A DNA stretch of 64,000 nt from Pseudomonas helleri (GCF_001043025.1 NZ_JYLD01000003.1:372001-436000), one strand, 5' to 3'. Shown: positions 39,652 to 51,366, counted from the stretch's first letter. Notes: a model not told the origin generated them from the letters alone. Made by a program: numbers and translations.

Positions 39652-41094
39652 TCAACCGCCCGTACCGCCTACGGTAATCGCATCAATTTTCAGGGTTGGC
39701 TGCCCGACACCGACCGGTACCGACTGCCCATCCTTGCCACAGGTTCCGACGCCGCTGTCCAATGACAGGTCGTTACCGACCATCGACACCTTGCTCATCG
39801 CTTCCGGCCCGTTGCCAATCAGGGTCGCTCCTTTGACTGGACGAGTGATTTTGCCGTCTTCGATCAGGTACGCCTCGCTGGTGGAAAACACAAACTTGCC
39901 GCTGGTGATGTCGACCTGACCACCGCCCAGATTGGCGCAGTAAATGCCCTTTTTCACCGACGCGATAATTTCGGCCGGATCACTTTCGCCACCCAACATA
40001 TAGGTGTTGGTCATGCGCGGCATGGGCAAGTGCGCATAGGATTCGCGACGGCCGTTACCGGTGCGTGCGACGCCCATCAGGCGCGCATTGAGCTTGTCTT
40101 GCATGTAGCCCTTGAGCACGCCATTTTCAATCAGCGTTGTGCACTCGGTCGGGGTGCCTTCGTCATCGACGCTCAACGAGCCACGACGACCGGCCAGGGT
40201 GCCGTCATCGACGATGGTGCACAGTTTGGAAGCAACCATTTCGCCCATGCGGCCGCTGTAGGCCGAGCTGCCTTTGCGGTTGAAATCGCCTTCAAGGCCG
40301 TGCCCTACCGCTTCGTGCAGCAGTACGCCCGACCAGCCAGAGCCCAAGACCACCGGCATGGTGCCCGCAGGTGCCGGTACGGCTTCGAGGTTGACCAGCG
40401 CCTGGCGCAACGCCTCACGGGCGTAGCCCATGGCGCGGTCGTCGGTCAGGAAGTAGCGGTAATCGGTACGGCCACCGCCACCATGGCCACCGCGCTCGCG
40501 ACGGCCATTTTGCTCGACGATCACACTGACATTGAAACGCACCAGCGGGCGCACATCGGCTGCCAGGCCGCCGTCGGTGGAGGCCACCAGAATACGCTCC
40601 CACACCCCGGCCATGCTCACGGTCACTTGCTGAATACGCGGGTCCAGAGCACGGGTGGCCGCATCGACGCGCTTGAGCAACTCGACTTTTTCGGCGCGGG
40701 TGATGACTTCCAGGGGGTTATCCGGGGCGTACAGTTGCGCCACGTCCTGGGTTGTAAAGGCTTGCACGGTGCCGTTTTGCCCGGCACGGGAGATGGAACG
40801 GGCAGCCCGCGCCGCCAGCCCCAGCGCTTCCAGGGTGATGGCATTGCTGTAGGCAAAGCCGGTTTTCTCACCTGACTGGGCACGCACTCCGACGCCCTGA
40901 TCGAGATTGAAGCTGCCTTCTTTGACGATGCCGTCTTCCAGGGCCCAGGACTCGGAAATCTGCCCCTGAAAATACAAATCTGCTGCATCAATGCCCGGCC
41001 CGGCCAAGTCACCCAATACGCCTTGCAGGCTGTCGAGGGTGACACCGCCCGGTGCCAACAGGTGTTCGCTGACTGAGGTCAACAACTCGCTCAT
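39652..41094 (-). CDS. tldD: Metalloprotease TldD
   Basis: A 480-residue zinc protease, catalytic half of TldD/TldE. The zinc motif HEAVGH is at residues 260-265, with a downstream cysteine-containing segment ([23 protein letters not shown]). It has a Gly/His-rich loop ([16 protein letters not shown]) near residue 200. ATG 41094 follows GGAG by five bases. It ends the leftward mreBCD-maf-rng-yhdP-nitrilase-tldD run. Confidence 0.96.
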   Translation of the reverse strand: MSELLTSVSEHLLAPGGVTLDSLQGVLGDLAGPGIDAADLYFQGQISESWALEDGIVKEGSFNLDQGVGVRAQSGEKTGFAYSNAITLEALGLAARAARSISRAGQNGTVQAFTTQDVAQLYAPDNPLEVITRAEKVELLKRVDAATRALDPRIQQVTVSMAGVWERILVASTDGGLAADVRPLVRFNVSVIVEQNGRRERGGHGGGGRTDYRYFLTDDRAMGYAREALRQALVNLEAVPAPAGTMPVVLGSGWSGVLLHEAVGHGLEGDFNRKGSSAYSGRMGEMVASKLCTIVDDGTLAGRRGSLSVDDEGTPTECTTLIENGVLKGYMQDKLNARLMGVARTGNGRRESYAHLPMPRMTNTYMLGGESDPAEIIASVKKGIYCANLGGGQVDITSGKFVFSTSEAYLIEDGKITRPVKGATLIGNGPEAMSKVSMVGNDLSLDSGVGTCGKDGQSVPVGVGQPTLKIDAITVGGTGG

Positions 41095-41156
41095 ATTCAC
41101 TCCGTCTTGGCCCCTGTTTCAGCATCATGGATGCACTGAACCCACGGGCCTGAAAA

Positions 41157-42005
41157 TTAGTCCTGCAGTGCAGGTCGCTGTGCGCCCTGCGAAAAAAACC
41201 GCCGGTGGTTCACCACCGGCATGCGCGCCCTGATGGCGGCTTGTTCGTCAGCATCGCGCGCGGCCAGCAATACGCCCTCGCCTTGCGCCTGTTCCGCCAA
41301 CACCCGGCCCCACGGGTCGATGATCGCCGCATGCCCGTAGGTTTCACGCGGGCCCGGATGAACACCGCCCTGGGCGGCGGCCAGTACATAACATTGGGTT
41401 TCGATGGCCCGTGCCCGAATCAGAATGTCCCAATGTGCAGCACCAGTCACCGCGGTAAAGGCCGAAGGCGCGGTGATCAACTCCGCTCCGGCAGCCCGCA
41501 ATTCACTGTACAGCTCCGGGAAACGCAGGTCGTAGCACACGGTCAGGCCCAATTTGCCCACCGGCGTATCGGCCACCACCACACGTTCACCGGGCGCGTA
41601 GTCATCCGACTCGCGGTAACGACCCCGGCTGTCAGACACATCCACATCAAACAAATGCAGCTTGTCGTAACGCGCCGCTTGCTCACCGTCGGCGTTGATC
41701 AACAATGAACAGGCATTGACCTTGGCGTCTGGCTGACCCGCTGGCGGCAGCGGCAAAGTGCCCGCCACTATCCATAACTTGAGGTCGCGTGCGGTCTGTT
41801 TCAACCATGGCAGGATTGGACCTTCGCCCAATGCCTCGGCGCGCCCCACATCAGCGATATCGCGACGGCCCATGGCAGCGAAGTTTTCCGGCAGCACCGC
41901 GAGCTGTGCACCGCGTTGCGCCGCGTCTTCAAGCAAGCGCCGGGCCTGAGCCAGGTTGGCCAGCACATCGCTCTGGCTAACCATTTGAATCACTGCAAAC
42001 GACAT
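41157..42005 (-). CDS. Carbon-nitrogen hydrolase (Nit1/nitrilase superfamily)
   Basis: A 282-residue nitrilase-superfamily amidase. The Glu-Lys-Cys triad is Glu40 (LPENFA), Lys115 (YDKLHLFD) and Cys157 (TVCYDLRFPE). The sequence resembles Nit1/YbeM-type enzymes, some of which clean up deaminated glutathione. Substrate not provable here. A GTG directly before the ATG at 42005 is an alternative start. It lies between yhdP and tldD in one transcription direction. Confidence 0.88.
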   Translation of the reverse strand: MSFAVIQMVSQSDVLANLAQARRLLEDAAQRGAQLAVLPENFAAMGRRDIADVGRAEALGEGPILPWLKQTARDLKLWIVAGTLPLPPAGQPDAKVNACSLLINADGEQAARYDKLHLFDVDVSDSRGRYRESDDYAPGERVVVADTPVGKLGLTVCYDLRFPELYSELRAAGAELITAPSAFTAVTGAAHWDILIRARAIETQCYVLAAAQGGVHPGPRETYGHAAIIDPWGRVLAEQAQGEGVLLAARDADEQAAIRARMPVVNHRRFFSQGAQRPALQD

Positions 42006-42068
42006 CACGCCCCCTTGATGGACTGTGTAGACAGAACCTCCACCGGCACTGCCGTTGTCATGCTACTC

Positions 42069-45000
42069 CTAGTTTTTCTCAAATGGCTTGTCGAAGGTAA
42101 TTTTCGGGTCGTTCCATGGGCCTTGAATGCTGTATTGCACGCTGGCGAAACGCGACACTTGATCACCGATCAGCTTATTGAGCAGGAACATCGCCCCCCC
42201 CGCTGCCGGACCGCCGACCAACAAGGCCGCAAGCGGCAGGTTGTTGGTCACAGGCAGGGTCACTAGCAGTTTCGCATTCACCTGATCAGAGACCATGTTC
42301 AAAGTGCCACTGAGTTCAAGGTTAGTCGACGGGCCGGTCATGAGGATCGGCGAGGTGGTGCGGTATACGCCGTTGTTGGCGGTCAGGAAGCCTTTGACAC
42401 GGTCGTAGCTCAGCCCTTTGCTGAACAAGTCCGAGAAATCCAGGCGCAGACGCCGGCCGATAGCGTTGAAGTTCAGCAGGCCAAAAATGCGCACCACCTG
42501 TGTGCTGCCGTCGACCTCAACAAAGCGGCCTTTATTCAAGGTGGCATCGAGGGTGCCAGAGAACCGGTTCAGGCCAATCCAGGCAGGCGAGCCCGGCCAG
42601 CGGCCATCGATATCGACTTTGAAGTCCTCACTGGTCACGCTTGGGGCAAAGCCCCAGCCCTGCAGCACGTTAGCCAGGTTGCCACCGCCAATCCGGCCCC
42701 GGTACCAGCTGTTGCTCGCCCCGGCCACGCCTTCCCAGCCGCCCGAGCCTTCGAGCAGCAAGCCCTTGAGGCCCAGACTCAGGTTATTGAGGTTAATCCC
42801 GCGTGTGGTCGGCCTGATATTGAGCGACCAGGCGCCGAGCAAATCAGCGCCCTGATAGAGCTGGCGAATGATGATGTCGAGTGCCGGGATTTTGCGCGGG
42901 TCGACCGACACCAGCGGGTCCGGCGCATTGGCATCGCTCACCGCTTTAGGGTCTGGCGCCGGGAGGCGGATGGTTTGCATCGTCACTTTGATCGGCGCGT
43001 TCTTCGCGTCCGGCAGCGTGACAGCGCCCGTCGCCTGCTTGCTGTTGATGTTCAGGTCCCAGGCCGCCCCGCTGCGCTTCATTTGCAGCCGCACTTGATC
43101 AAGCTGGGTGCCGAAGGCGATGAGCTTGTTCACTTTAAAGTCGGCGCTGTTGAGCAGTTGTTTGGCACTGCCGCCCGGGTCTTTGCCCGCATAGCGCTCG
43201 GCCAGCGCCTGCCACGGGGCAACGTCGAGTTCTGACAGCACACCGCGAATGCGCAAGCCCTTGGTCACGGGCAACACCGGGTCGCCATACCCCAGGAACA
43301 ACTCACCCCGACCGTCTTCAAACTTGCCATTGGGGGCGGCAAAGGTCAGGTTGGCCAAGTCACCGTAGTCAAACCAGTAACGCCGCTCAGCCCCTTGCAA
43401 GGTCATGCGAAACACCGCGTCGCGGCTTTCATTGGCGGCCAGGCCAAACGGTGCTGGCAAATCGATAGTCGCCCCTTTGAGTGACGAACTGACCCGCAAC
43501 TGGCTGTCGGCATCGTCCAGGGTCAATTGCAACTGATAAGGCAGCATCCCGGACACCGGGATCGGCTGATTGAACTTGAGCCAGTCGGTCAGTTTTTTAA
43601 CCCCGACCTGACCGCTTGCCACCACGCGGGTACTCAGCTTGCCCGACTTGCCCTCGGCAAAGATTTGCGCCTTGATCGGTTGGTCGAATGCGCGACCGCT
43701 GATGGCTTTGCCGCTCAGGCCCTTGGCGCTGTCGAAGCGGAAGTCGCCCTTGAGTTGGGTCAGTTCAAGTTCCGGGTCACTGATTTTCAGGCGGGCCTTG
43801 TCGGTGTTGAAATCCACTACGACTTTCGGCTCTTCGCCATGCTCCAGCGGGATGTCGAGATCAACGCGGCCCTTGAGCGAGCCCTCGCCTTGCCAGCCGG
43901 CAAAGGTCGATTCAGTGCCAATCGGCGCTTCTTGCAAGATTTTCAGGCCATCGCCCAAACCGCCGTCGAAGTCACCGTCCAAAAACAAGTGAGAGACTTT
44001 GCCAGCGTGGACGTGAGGGATATTGACCGCAACGTTGCGCACTTTGGTGTCGAGCAACAGGCCTTTGCTGGCCATGATCCGCACACCGCTGTCTTCGATA
44101 AACACGTCACCGGAAACATCACGTACATGTGGCCAGCCGGGCTGGAACGCCAGCTCAGCGCCATGAACCTTGAAGAACAGGCTGATGTTACGCGCCGCGT
44201 CCACGGCATCGTGGTCCAGTGAGCCTTGGTACTGGAAAAAGCCCTCTTCGACCGAGCCTTTTAGAATCGCCGTGCTCAACCACTCGGACAGCGCCGGGCT
44301 CAAAACGGCCGGCAGGTATTTGGGGGTGAATCGACCATCGCCATCGGTCAGCCCGACGCGCAGGTCCATGTAGTCTTCCTGAGAGTGATCCATGTGGATG
44401 CGGATCAGGAAGTCAGCGGCAATTTTGCCCTCTTCGCCCAGCACCTTGATGTAGGGCGCGATCAAGGTGAAGCTGTTTTTATCCAGCGTCCACTTGAGCA
44501 AGGCATTGGCTTGCAGGTACTGCCAGGGCTTGTCGAAAATCGGGTCCAGGTGCAGGACAAAATCTTTGCTGTCGAGGCGCAACTCGCCCTTGCCCAGGTC
44601 ACCACTGATCAGCCCGCTGACGTTACGCGCCGCCGGTGCCCCGTGGGTGGCATTGAAACCAACTTGCTGCAAGTTGGCGGCGAAGCTGATTTTTTGATCG
44701 TCGGTCGCATTCGGCCGGTAGTCGGCCAGGACGTTGCGCAAGGTGCCGGTAACGCTCAGTTGGTCAATCACCTTGGCGACGGCTTCTGGCACCGGCGCCA
44801 GCGAATCCATTAACGGGGTGATCGGAGTGAGGTCCAGATGATCGGCCTGTAAATGCCAACGTTCCTGCTCGCCCTCAGTGGCGGCGAACTGTTGCAACTG
44901 CAGGCGGGTTTCCCAGCGCTTGTCAGCGATGTTCATTGCCAGTGAATCGAGGGTAACCGTGAACCCCTGCTTGCCACGCTCGACCCAGGCATGCAGCGCC

Positions 45001-45881
45001 AGGTTGTCGAGGGTTTCGGCTTTGCGATCGGCATAGGCACCGCTCAGTTTGGGCGCATTGAGGCGTGCCACCGCGCTTTGCACGGTGCCATGGCCCCAGT
45101 TGAACCAGAACTCGCCACCGGCTTTTAATTCAGAGACTTTCCACGGCTGGATCAGGCTGGCCGGCAGCCATTTGGCCCAGTCACTCTGCGGCAAGCTCAA
45201 ATAGGCCTGAGCGGCACCGTCGCGCCAGCGGCTGGCCTGGATCTGGGTCTTGAGGCTCAGCGCCAGCGGCTGGCCGTCGGGCAGGGTCAAACGCGCATCC
45301 AGACGCTGGTCAGAAGCCCCCACGTCCAGCGTCAGCCCGACATAAGTCAGGGTCATCGGCGCATGATTGAAGGGTTCGAGGGTCACCTGGCTGTCGAGGA
45401 CCGACACCCGCGCCACCCGCTGCAATTGATTCAGCAGTTGCTCGGGGTCCAGCGGCTGATCATCTTGCACAGGCAGCCCTTCCAGCGCCCAATGGCCGTC
45501 CTTGTCCTGACGAGCACTCAGTTGCAGGCCGCCCAGTTGCACGCTGGCAAGCCGCACATCGCGATTGAGCAGGCTGGCCCAGACATCGGGCACCACCTTC
45601 ACGTTGTCCAGCCGCAGGGCATTGCTGCCCTCGCCGACCATCACGTCGTGCGCCAGCAGTACCGGCGCCATGCCCTTCCAGCTGCCTTCAAGGCTGCCAA
45701 TGGTCAACGGCATGCCCAAAGCATCACGTGCCTTGGTCTGGATTTCTGCGCGGTATTCGGCAATCAGTGGCGTCAGCTCACGACCCAAGCTGACGTAGAG
45801 CGCCGTGAGCACCAGAACCAACGCACATAGACCTAATCCCCAGCGGGTCAGCGCGGCAAAAAAGCGTGTCAGACGCTCCAT
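42069..45881 (-). CDS. yhdP: AsmA-like large protein YhdP
   Basis: A 1270-residue protein of the YhdP/TamB/AsmA group. One N-terminal membrane helix (about residues 14-32, GLGLCALVLVLTALYVSLG) anchors it, and the rest is repeating beta-strand sequence expected to form a lipid-carrying groove across the periplasm. E. coli YhdP moves phospholipid towards the outer membrane. The AsmA-like end (LRLDFSDLFSKGLSYDRVKGFLTANNGVYRT) is clear. ATG 45881 (MERLTRFFAALTRW) is preferred over the start 18 codons earlier. Confidence 0.92.
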   Translation of the reverse strand: MERLTRFFAALTRWGLGLCALVLVLTALYVSLGRELTPLIAEYRAEIQTKARDALGMPLTIGSLEGSWKGMAPVLLAHDVMVGEGSNALRLDNVKVVPDVWASLLNRDVRLASVQLGGLQLSARQDKDGHWALEGLPVQDDQPLDPEQLLNQLQRVARVSVLDSQVTLEPFNHAPMTLTYVGLTLDVGASDQRLDARLTLPDGQPLALSLKTQIQASRWRDGAAQAYLSLPQSDWAKWLPASLIQPWKVSELKAGGEFWFNWGHGTVQSAVARLNAPKLSGAYADRKAETLDNLALHAWVERGKQGFTVTLDSLAMNIADKRWETRLQLQQFAATEGEQERWHLQADHLDLTPITPLMDSLAPVPEAVAKVIDQLSVTGTLRNVLADYRPNATDDQKISFAANLQQVGFNATHGAPAARNVSGLISGDLGKGELRLDSKDFVLHLDPIFDKPWQYLQANALLKWTLDKNSFTLIAPYIKVLGEEGKIAADFLIRIHMDHSQEDYMDLRVGLTDGDGRFTPKYLPAVLSPALSEWLSTAILKGSVEEGFFQYQGSLDHDAVDAARNISLFFKVHGAELAFQPGWPHVRDVSGDVFIEDSGVRIMASKGLLLDTKVRNVAVNIPHVHAGKVSHLFLDGDFDGGLGDGLKILQEAPIGTESTFAGWQGEGSLKGRVDLDIPLEHGEEPKVVVDFNTDKARLKISDPELELTQLKGDFRFDSAKGLSGKAISGRAFDQPIKAQIFAEGKSGKLSTRVVASGQVGVKKLTDWLKFNQPIPVSGMLPYQLQLTLDDADSQLRVSSSLKGATIDLPAPFGLAANESRDAVFRMTLQGAERRYWFDYGDLANLTFAAPNGKFEDGRGELFLGYGDPVLPVTKGLRIRGVLSELDVAPWQALAERYAGKDPGGSAKQLLNSADFKVNKLIAFGTQLDQVRLQMKRSGAAWDLNINSKQATGAVTLPDAKNAPIKVTMQTIRLPAPDPKAVSDANAPDPLVSVDPRKIPALDIIIRQLYQGADLLGAWSLNIRPTTRGINLNNLSLGLKGLLLEGSGGWEGVAGASNSWYRGRIGGGNLANVLQGWGFAPSVTSEDFKVDIDGRWPGSPAWIGLNRFSGTLDATLNKGRFVEVDGSTQVVRIFGLLNFNAIGRRLRLDFSDLFSKGLSYDRVKGFLTANNGVYRTTSPILMTGPSTNLELSGTLNMVSDQVNAKLLVTLPVTNNLPLAALLVGGPAAGGAMFLLNKLIGDQVSRFASVQYSIQGPWNDPKITFDKPFEKN

Positions 45882-45956
45882 GTCAGGTGGCCCCTTCAGT
45901 GATGGTCGAGGGGGCTGCGCCCAGCCCCCTGTCATGCGAATACGCGTTCAGATACT

Positions 45957-47414
45957 TCAGAGCAGTACCACGTCGTATTGTTCCTGGGAGTACTGAGTTT
46001 CTACTTGAAAACGGATGGTACGCCCGATAAATCCTTCCAGCTCGGCGACGTTACCCGACTCTTCGTCCAGCAAACGGTCAACAACACGCTGGTTGGCTAA
46101 TACACGATAGCCAACGGCTTGGTACGCGCGGGCTTCACGGAGAATTTCGCGGAAGATTTCGTAGCAAATGGTTTCAGGGGTTTTCAGCTTGCCGCGCCCC
46201 TGGCAGCACACGCAGGGTTCGCAGAGCACTTGCTCAAGGCTTTCGCGGGTGCGCTTGCGGGTCATCTGTACCAGCCCCAACTCGGTGATACCGATGATGT
46301 TGGTCTTGGCGTGATCACGTTCCAGCTGTTTTTCGAGGGTGCGCAGCACCTGGCGCTGGTGCTCTTCATCTTCCATGTCGATGAAGTCAATGATGATGAT
46401 GCCGCCCAGGTTACGCAGGCGCAGTTGCCGGGCGATGGCCGTTGCCGCTTCGAGGTTGGTCTTGAAGATGGTTTCTTCAAGGTTGCGATGGCCCACGAAC
46501 GCGCCGGTGTTGACGTCGATGGTGGTCATGGCTTCAGCCGGGTCGACTACCAGATAACCGCCCGACTTGAGCGGCACCTTGCGGTCCAGCGCCTTCTGGA
46601 TTTCATCTTCTACGCCATACAGGTCAAAAATCGGCCGCTCGCCGGGGTAATGCTCAAGGCGGTCGGCGATTTCCGGCATCAGTTCAGCCACAAACTGGGT
46701 AGTTTTCTGGAAAGTTTCTCGCGAATCGATGCGAATTTTCTCGATCTTCGGGCTGACCAGATCACGCAGGGTGCGCAACGCCAGGCCCAAGTCTTCATAG
46801 ATAACGCTCGGTGCGCCCGCCGTTTTGATCTGCAGACCGATCTGGTCCCACAGGCGACGCAAGTAGCGAATGTCCATCAGGATCTCATCCGCCCCGGCGC
46901 CTTCAGCGGCCGTGCGCAGAATAAAGCCGCCCGCTTCCTTGATGCCTTCTTGCGCCACGCAATCACTGACCACCTGCTTGAGGCGCTCACGTTCGGCTTC
47001 GTCTTCGATCTTCAGCGAAATGCCGACATGGGCGGTGCGCGGCATGTACACCAGGTAGCGCGAAGGAATCGACAACTGCGTGGTCAGGCGTGCGCCTTTT
47101 GACGCAATCGGGTCTTTGGTGACCTGCACCACCAGGCTTTGACCTTCGTGCACCAGCGCGCTGATGCTCTCAACGGCCTGACCTTCACGCAGGGAAATTT
47201 CAGACGCGTGAATAAAGGCGGCACGGTCCAGCCCGATGTCGACAAAGGCGGCCTGCATGCCGGGCAATACCCGCACCACCTTGCCCTTGTAAATGTTGCC
47301 AACAATGCCACGGCGCTGGGTACGCTCGACATGCACCTCTTGCAGAACACCGTTCTCTACCACGGCCACGCGCGATTCCATCGGCGTGATGTTGATCAGA
47401 ATCTCTTCACTCAT
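45957..47414 (-). CDS. rng: Ribonuclease G
   Basis: A 485-residue RNase G. An S1-like domain (NIYKGKVVRVLPGMQAAFVDIGLDRAAFIH) is followed by the catalytic core with its magnesium aspartates in TIDVNTGAFVG and IIIIDFIDME, and the zinc-link CEPCVCCQGRGK. The long C-terminal scaffold of RNase E is absent. It matures 16S rRNA and turns over mRNAs. The ATG at 47414 gives the common MSEEILINITPMESRVAV start. Confidence 0.96.
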   Translation of the reverse strand: MSEEILINITPMESRVAVVENGVLQEVHVERTQRRGIVGNIYKGKVVRVLPGMQAAFVDIGLDRAAFIHASEISLREGQAVESISALVHEGQSLVVQVTKDPIASKGARLTTQLSIPSRYLVYMPRTAHVGISLKIEDEAERERLKQVVSDCVAQEGIKEAGGFILRTAAEGAGADEILMDIRYLRRLWDQIGLQIKTAGAPSVIYEDLGLALRTLRDLVSPKIEKIRIDSRETFQKTTQFVAELMPEIADRLEHYPGERPIFDLYGVEDEIQKALDRKVPLKSGGYLVVDPAEAMTTIDVNTGAFVGHRNLEETIFKTNLEAATAIARQLRLRNLGGIIIIDFIDMEDEEHQRQVLRTLEKQLERDHAKTNIIGITELGLVQMTRKRTRESLEQVLCEPCVCCQGRGKLKTPETICYEIFREILREARAYQAVGYRVLANQRVVDRLLDEESGNVAELEGFIGRTIRFQVETQYSQEQYDVVLL

Positions 47415-47467
47415 GGCTGGGTCTCGTTCAGGCGTCATAGCATTAGTGCCAAGTCATGTAAGGCGCG

Positions 47468-48076
47468 TTATTCAGCGCTCGATAAGGTTTGCCAACAGGG
47501 TATGCCGAATTGCCCAAGCAGTTCTGCGGTTTCGCACACGGGCAAACCCACAACACCGGAATAACTGCCATTAAGGCCCGCTACAAAGACCGCGGCCAAC
47601 CCTTGAATGGCGTAACCACCGGCTTTGTCCTGAGGCTCTCCGCTGGCCCAATATTGGGCGGCTTCTTGCTGGCTGATGGTTCTGAAACTGACCCGGCTGC
47701 GCACCACACGGGTTTCGCAACGCTCGGCCGCCAGAATGGCAATGGCCGTCAAGACTTCATGCTCCCGGCCAGACAACGCCATGAGCATAGACAAGGCATC
47801 GGCCTCGTCGACCGGTTTGCCGAGAATCTGATCATCCAGTACAACGGCGGTGTCGGCGCCCAATACACAGAATGGAGCGCTTACCGAGGCCCCGAGCAGG
47901 TGCTCGCGCCCCGCACGGGCCTTTGCTCGCGCCAGGCGCTCGACATAGGCCGCAGGGCATTCGTCAGGGAGGGGAGTTTCGTCTATGGAGGCGCTGACCA
48001 CCTGGAACGGCACGCCGATTTGAGTCAGTAACTCGCGGCGGCGCGGTGAGCCAGAGGCCAGAAAAAGCGGAGTCAT
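47468..48076 (-). CDS. maf: Maf-family nucleotide pyrophosphatase
   Basis: A 202-residue Maf/YhdE protein, which hydrolyses non-canonical nucleoside triphosphates. The substrate loop [10 protein letters not shown] is at residues 8-17 and the catalytic Asp is in [18 protein letters not shown] is eight bases before ATG 48076. Between mreD and rng, as in many proteobacteria. YceF is a close paralogue; the mre context supports the dTTP/UTP-type Maf. Confidence 0.94.
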   Translation of the reverse strand: MTPLFLASGSPRRRELLTQIGVPFQVVSASIDETPLPDECPAAYVERLARAKARAGREHLLGASVSAPFCVLGADTAVVLDDQILGKPVDEADALSMLMALSGREHEVLTAIAILAAERCETRVVRSRVSFRTISQQEAAQYWASGEPQDKAGGYAIQGLAAVFVAGLNGSYSGVVGLPVCETAELLGQFGIPCWQTLSSAE

Positions 48077-48128
48077 CAAGACATCTCCCTGTCTACGTAC
48101 ACAAACCAGGAAATGGCTCGCGATCCAG

Positions 48129-48617
48129 TCAATTGATTTTGAAACGTCGGCGCAAACCGCGCAGCCCGTAGCTCACCCATGGCCACAACAGCGCACTGAC
48201 CAGCGCTGGCAATACCAACGCCAGCGTGGGCTGGCGATTGCCGGTCAAGGCACTCAGCCATAGTTGAGCCAGTTGAGCCAGGCCAAATATGACTAGGATC
48301 ACCAGGCTTTGCTGCCACATCGGGAACGTACGCAACCGTTGCGCCAGCGACAATACCAAAAAGGTGATGAGGGTCAGAATCAATGCATTCTGGCCCAGCA
48401 AGGTGCCGTACAGCACGTCTTCCATCAAGCCCAGGCACCAGGCGGTGACCATGCCCACCTTGTGCGGCAAGGCCAGGGCCCAGAATGCCAGCAACAGGGC
48501 CAACCACAACGGGCGCAGGATTTCCATGAACTGCGGCAACGGCGAAACGCTGAGCAACAGGCCGATGGCAAACGTCAGCCAGACAATCCAGCCGTTTCGC
48601 GAATGAGTGCCCGCCAT
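48129..48617 (-). CDS. mreD: Rod-shape protein MreD
   Basis: A 162-residue inner-membrane protein with about five hydrophobic helices and the family motif [30 protein letters not shown]. It is part of the elongasome with MreB, MreC and RodA. Its start shares one base with the mreC stop. Confidence 0.94.
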   Translation of the reverse strand: MAGTHSRNGWIVWLTFAIGLLLSVSPLPQFMEILRPLWLALLLAFWALALPHKVGMVTAWCLGLMEDVLYGTLLGQNALILTLITFLVLSLAQRLRTFPMWQQSLVILVIFGLAQLAQLWLSALTGNRQPTLALVLPALVSALLWPWVSYGLRGLRRRFKIN

Positions 48618-49687
48618 TATTCCCTCTCCCGAGTAGTGGCCGGCGCAGCGGCTGGCGGCTTGGCTGCGGCGGGTACAGGTTTTTTCACGGTCTTGGGATC
48701 AGTTGCAGCCGGGGCTGGCGTCACCGCTGGCGCGGCGGCAGGTGCAGCAGGTGCGGCGGCCGTTGGCGCAGGCTTGGGCACAGTCGCCGGCACCACCGGC
48801 GGTGCTTCACCCCGCTGCTCGGCCTCTTGGGCTTGAGCGGCGTCATTGGCGCGTTCTTCAGGGGTTCGGCTGTCGCTGAACACCAGCAGCAAATAGCGGC
48901 TTCGGTTCAAGGCGGCAGTCGGCACAGCCCGCACAATGGCAAATGGCTGGCCCGAGTCGTGAATGACTTCTTTGACCGTGGCCACCGGGTAACCGGCCGG
49001 GAAGCGCTGCCCCAGGCCCGAGCTGACCAGCAGATCGCCCACTTTGATATCTGCCGTGTCGGCCACGTGACGCAGTTCAAGCCGCTCTGGGTTGCCCGTG
49101 CCGCTGGCAATGGCGCGCAGGCCGTTGCGATTCACCTGTACCGGAATGCTGTGGGTGGTGTCGGTGAGCAACAAGACACGCGAGGTGTTCGGCATCAACT
49201 CGACCACCTGCCCCATCAACCCGCGAGCATCGAGCACCGGCTGCCCCAGTACTACGCCGTCGCGCTCACCCTTGTTGATGATGATGCGATGGGTGAACGG
49301 GTTCGGGTCCATGCCGATCAACTCGGCCACTTCAACCTTTTCGTTCACCAGCGCCGAGGAGTTCAACAACTCGCGCAGGCGAACGTTCTGCTCGGTCAAG
49401 GCTGCCAGCTTTTGCATGCGGCCTTGCAACAGAAGGTTTTCAGTTTTGAGCTTCTCGTTTTCAGCCACCAGTTCGGTGCGACTGCCAAATTGGCTGGCAA
49501 CCCCCTGAACCAGGCGTTGCGGCAAATCGGTCACCCAGTAGGTTTGCATCAGCACCAGCGACATCTGGCTGCGCACCGGCTTGAGCAAGGTGAAACGGGC
49601 ATCTACCACCATCAGCGCGACCGATAGCACGACCAGCACCAATAAGCGCACGCCCAATGAGGGGCCTTTAGAAAAGAGCGGTTTAAT
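48617..49687 (-). CDS. mreC: Rod-shape protein MreC (probable ATT start)
   Basis: A 356-residue bitopic protein: short cytoplasmic tail, one helix (about residues 15-29), a coiled coil (about 65-105), the beta-barrel MreC core, and an Ala/Pro-rich tail of about 80 residues. The frame has no ATG or GTG near its beginning. A TTG at 49657 would remove the first ten residues (IKPLFSKGPS), which look like the conserved start of pseudomonad MreC. An ATT at 49685-49687 lies eight bases after GGAGG, and an in-frame TGA stands further upstream. I therefore annotate AUU initiation, a rare codon known from infC. Confidence 0.85.
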   Translation of the reverse strand: MKPLFSKGPSLGVRLLVLVVLSVALMVVDARFTLLKPVRSQMSLVLMQTYWVTDLPQRLVQGVASQFGSRTELVAENEKLKTENLLLQGRMQKLAALTEQNVRLRELLNSSALVNEKVEVAELIGMDPNPFTHRIIINKGERDGVVLGQPVLDARGLMGQVVELMPNTSRVLLLTDTTHSIPVQVNRNGLRAIASGTGNPERLELRHVADTADIKVGDLLVSSGLGQRFPAGYPVATVKEVIHDSGQPFAIVRAVPTAALNRSRYLLLVFSDSRTPEERANDAAQAQEAEQRGEAPPVVPATVPKPAPTAAAPAAPAAAPAVTPAPAATDPKTVKKPVPAAAKPPAAAPATTRERE

Positions 49688-49768
49688 AAGCCGCCCCTCC
49701 CGGGCAAGTGTTCAATGTATTCATACGGCGTTAAAGCGGCCTGGATGAAGATTGGCAAAAGATAAACG

Positions 49769-49802
49769 CCAAAAGGCAGCACTGCAAAGTGCTACCTTTT
49801 GG
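49769..49802 (-). terminator. Strong hairpin between mreB and mreC
   Basis: CCAAAAGG and AGCACT (left) pair with AGTGCT and CCTTTTGG (right) around a GCAA loop, with one unpaired base on each side. Located after the mreB stop, it could end part of the mreB transcript and lower mreC/mreD relative to mreB. Confidence 0.6.
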
Positions 49803-49830
49803 TGATAACCATTGGCCTGCACCGGCGATC

Positions 49831-50880
<1,050 letters not shown>

Positions 50881-50912
50881 CTAGGCAACGCGTGGGTAAA
50901 AAAGTGCGGCAA

Positions 50913-50941
50913 ACTCTAACAACGACAGGGATTTTGGGCAA
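50913..50941 (-). promoter_or_regulatory. Putative mreB promoter
   Basis: On the minus strand TTGCCC (complement of 50936-50941), 17 bp, TAGAGT (complement of 50913-50918), about 45 bp before the mreB start. Confidence 0.45.
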
Positions 50942-51078
50942 GGCGCCAATATGTTAAATTGACCGCTTTTCCGTGCACCAACCCCCACAATCGCGGCCAT
51001 ATGACCGTAGAAATGCGGTAGTGTTCCGACAATCTAACACACGGACACCATCCGTCCTGTTTTCCACTGGAGAATCCC

Positions 51079-51366
51079 ATGGCGCTTGAACGCTCCGACG
51101 TGGAAAAAATCGCACATTTGGCCCGTCTGGGTCTCAATGATGCCGATCTCCCACGCACCACCGAAGCCCTTAATAGCATTCTGGGGCTGATTGATCAGAT
51201 GCAGGCTGTCGACACCACCGGTATCGAGCCGCTGGCCCACCCACTGGAAGCCAGCCAGCGCCTGCGCGCTGACGTCGTGACTGAAAGCAATCATCGCGAG
51301 GCTTACCAGTCCATCGCACCAGCGGTCGAAAACGGCCTCTATCTGGTTCCGAAAGTCATCGAGTAA
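51079..51366 (+). CDS. gatC: Asp/Glu-tRNA amidotransferase subunit C
   Basis: A 95-residue GatC. The family start [19 protein letters not shown] and the end YLVPKVIE are present. It stabilises GatA in the GatCAB complex, which amidates misacylated Asp-tRNA(Asn) (and Glu-tRNA(Gln)). First gene of gatCAB, divergent from mreB. Confidence 0.97.
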   Translation: MALERSDVEKIAHLARLGLNDADLPRTTEALNSILGLIDQMQAVDTTGIEPLAHPLEASQRLRADVVTESNHREAYQSIAPAVENGLYLVPKVIE

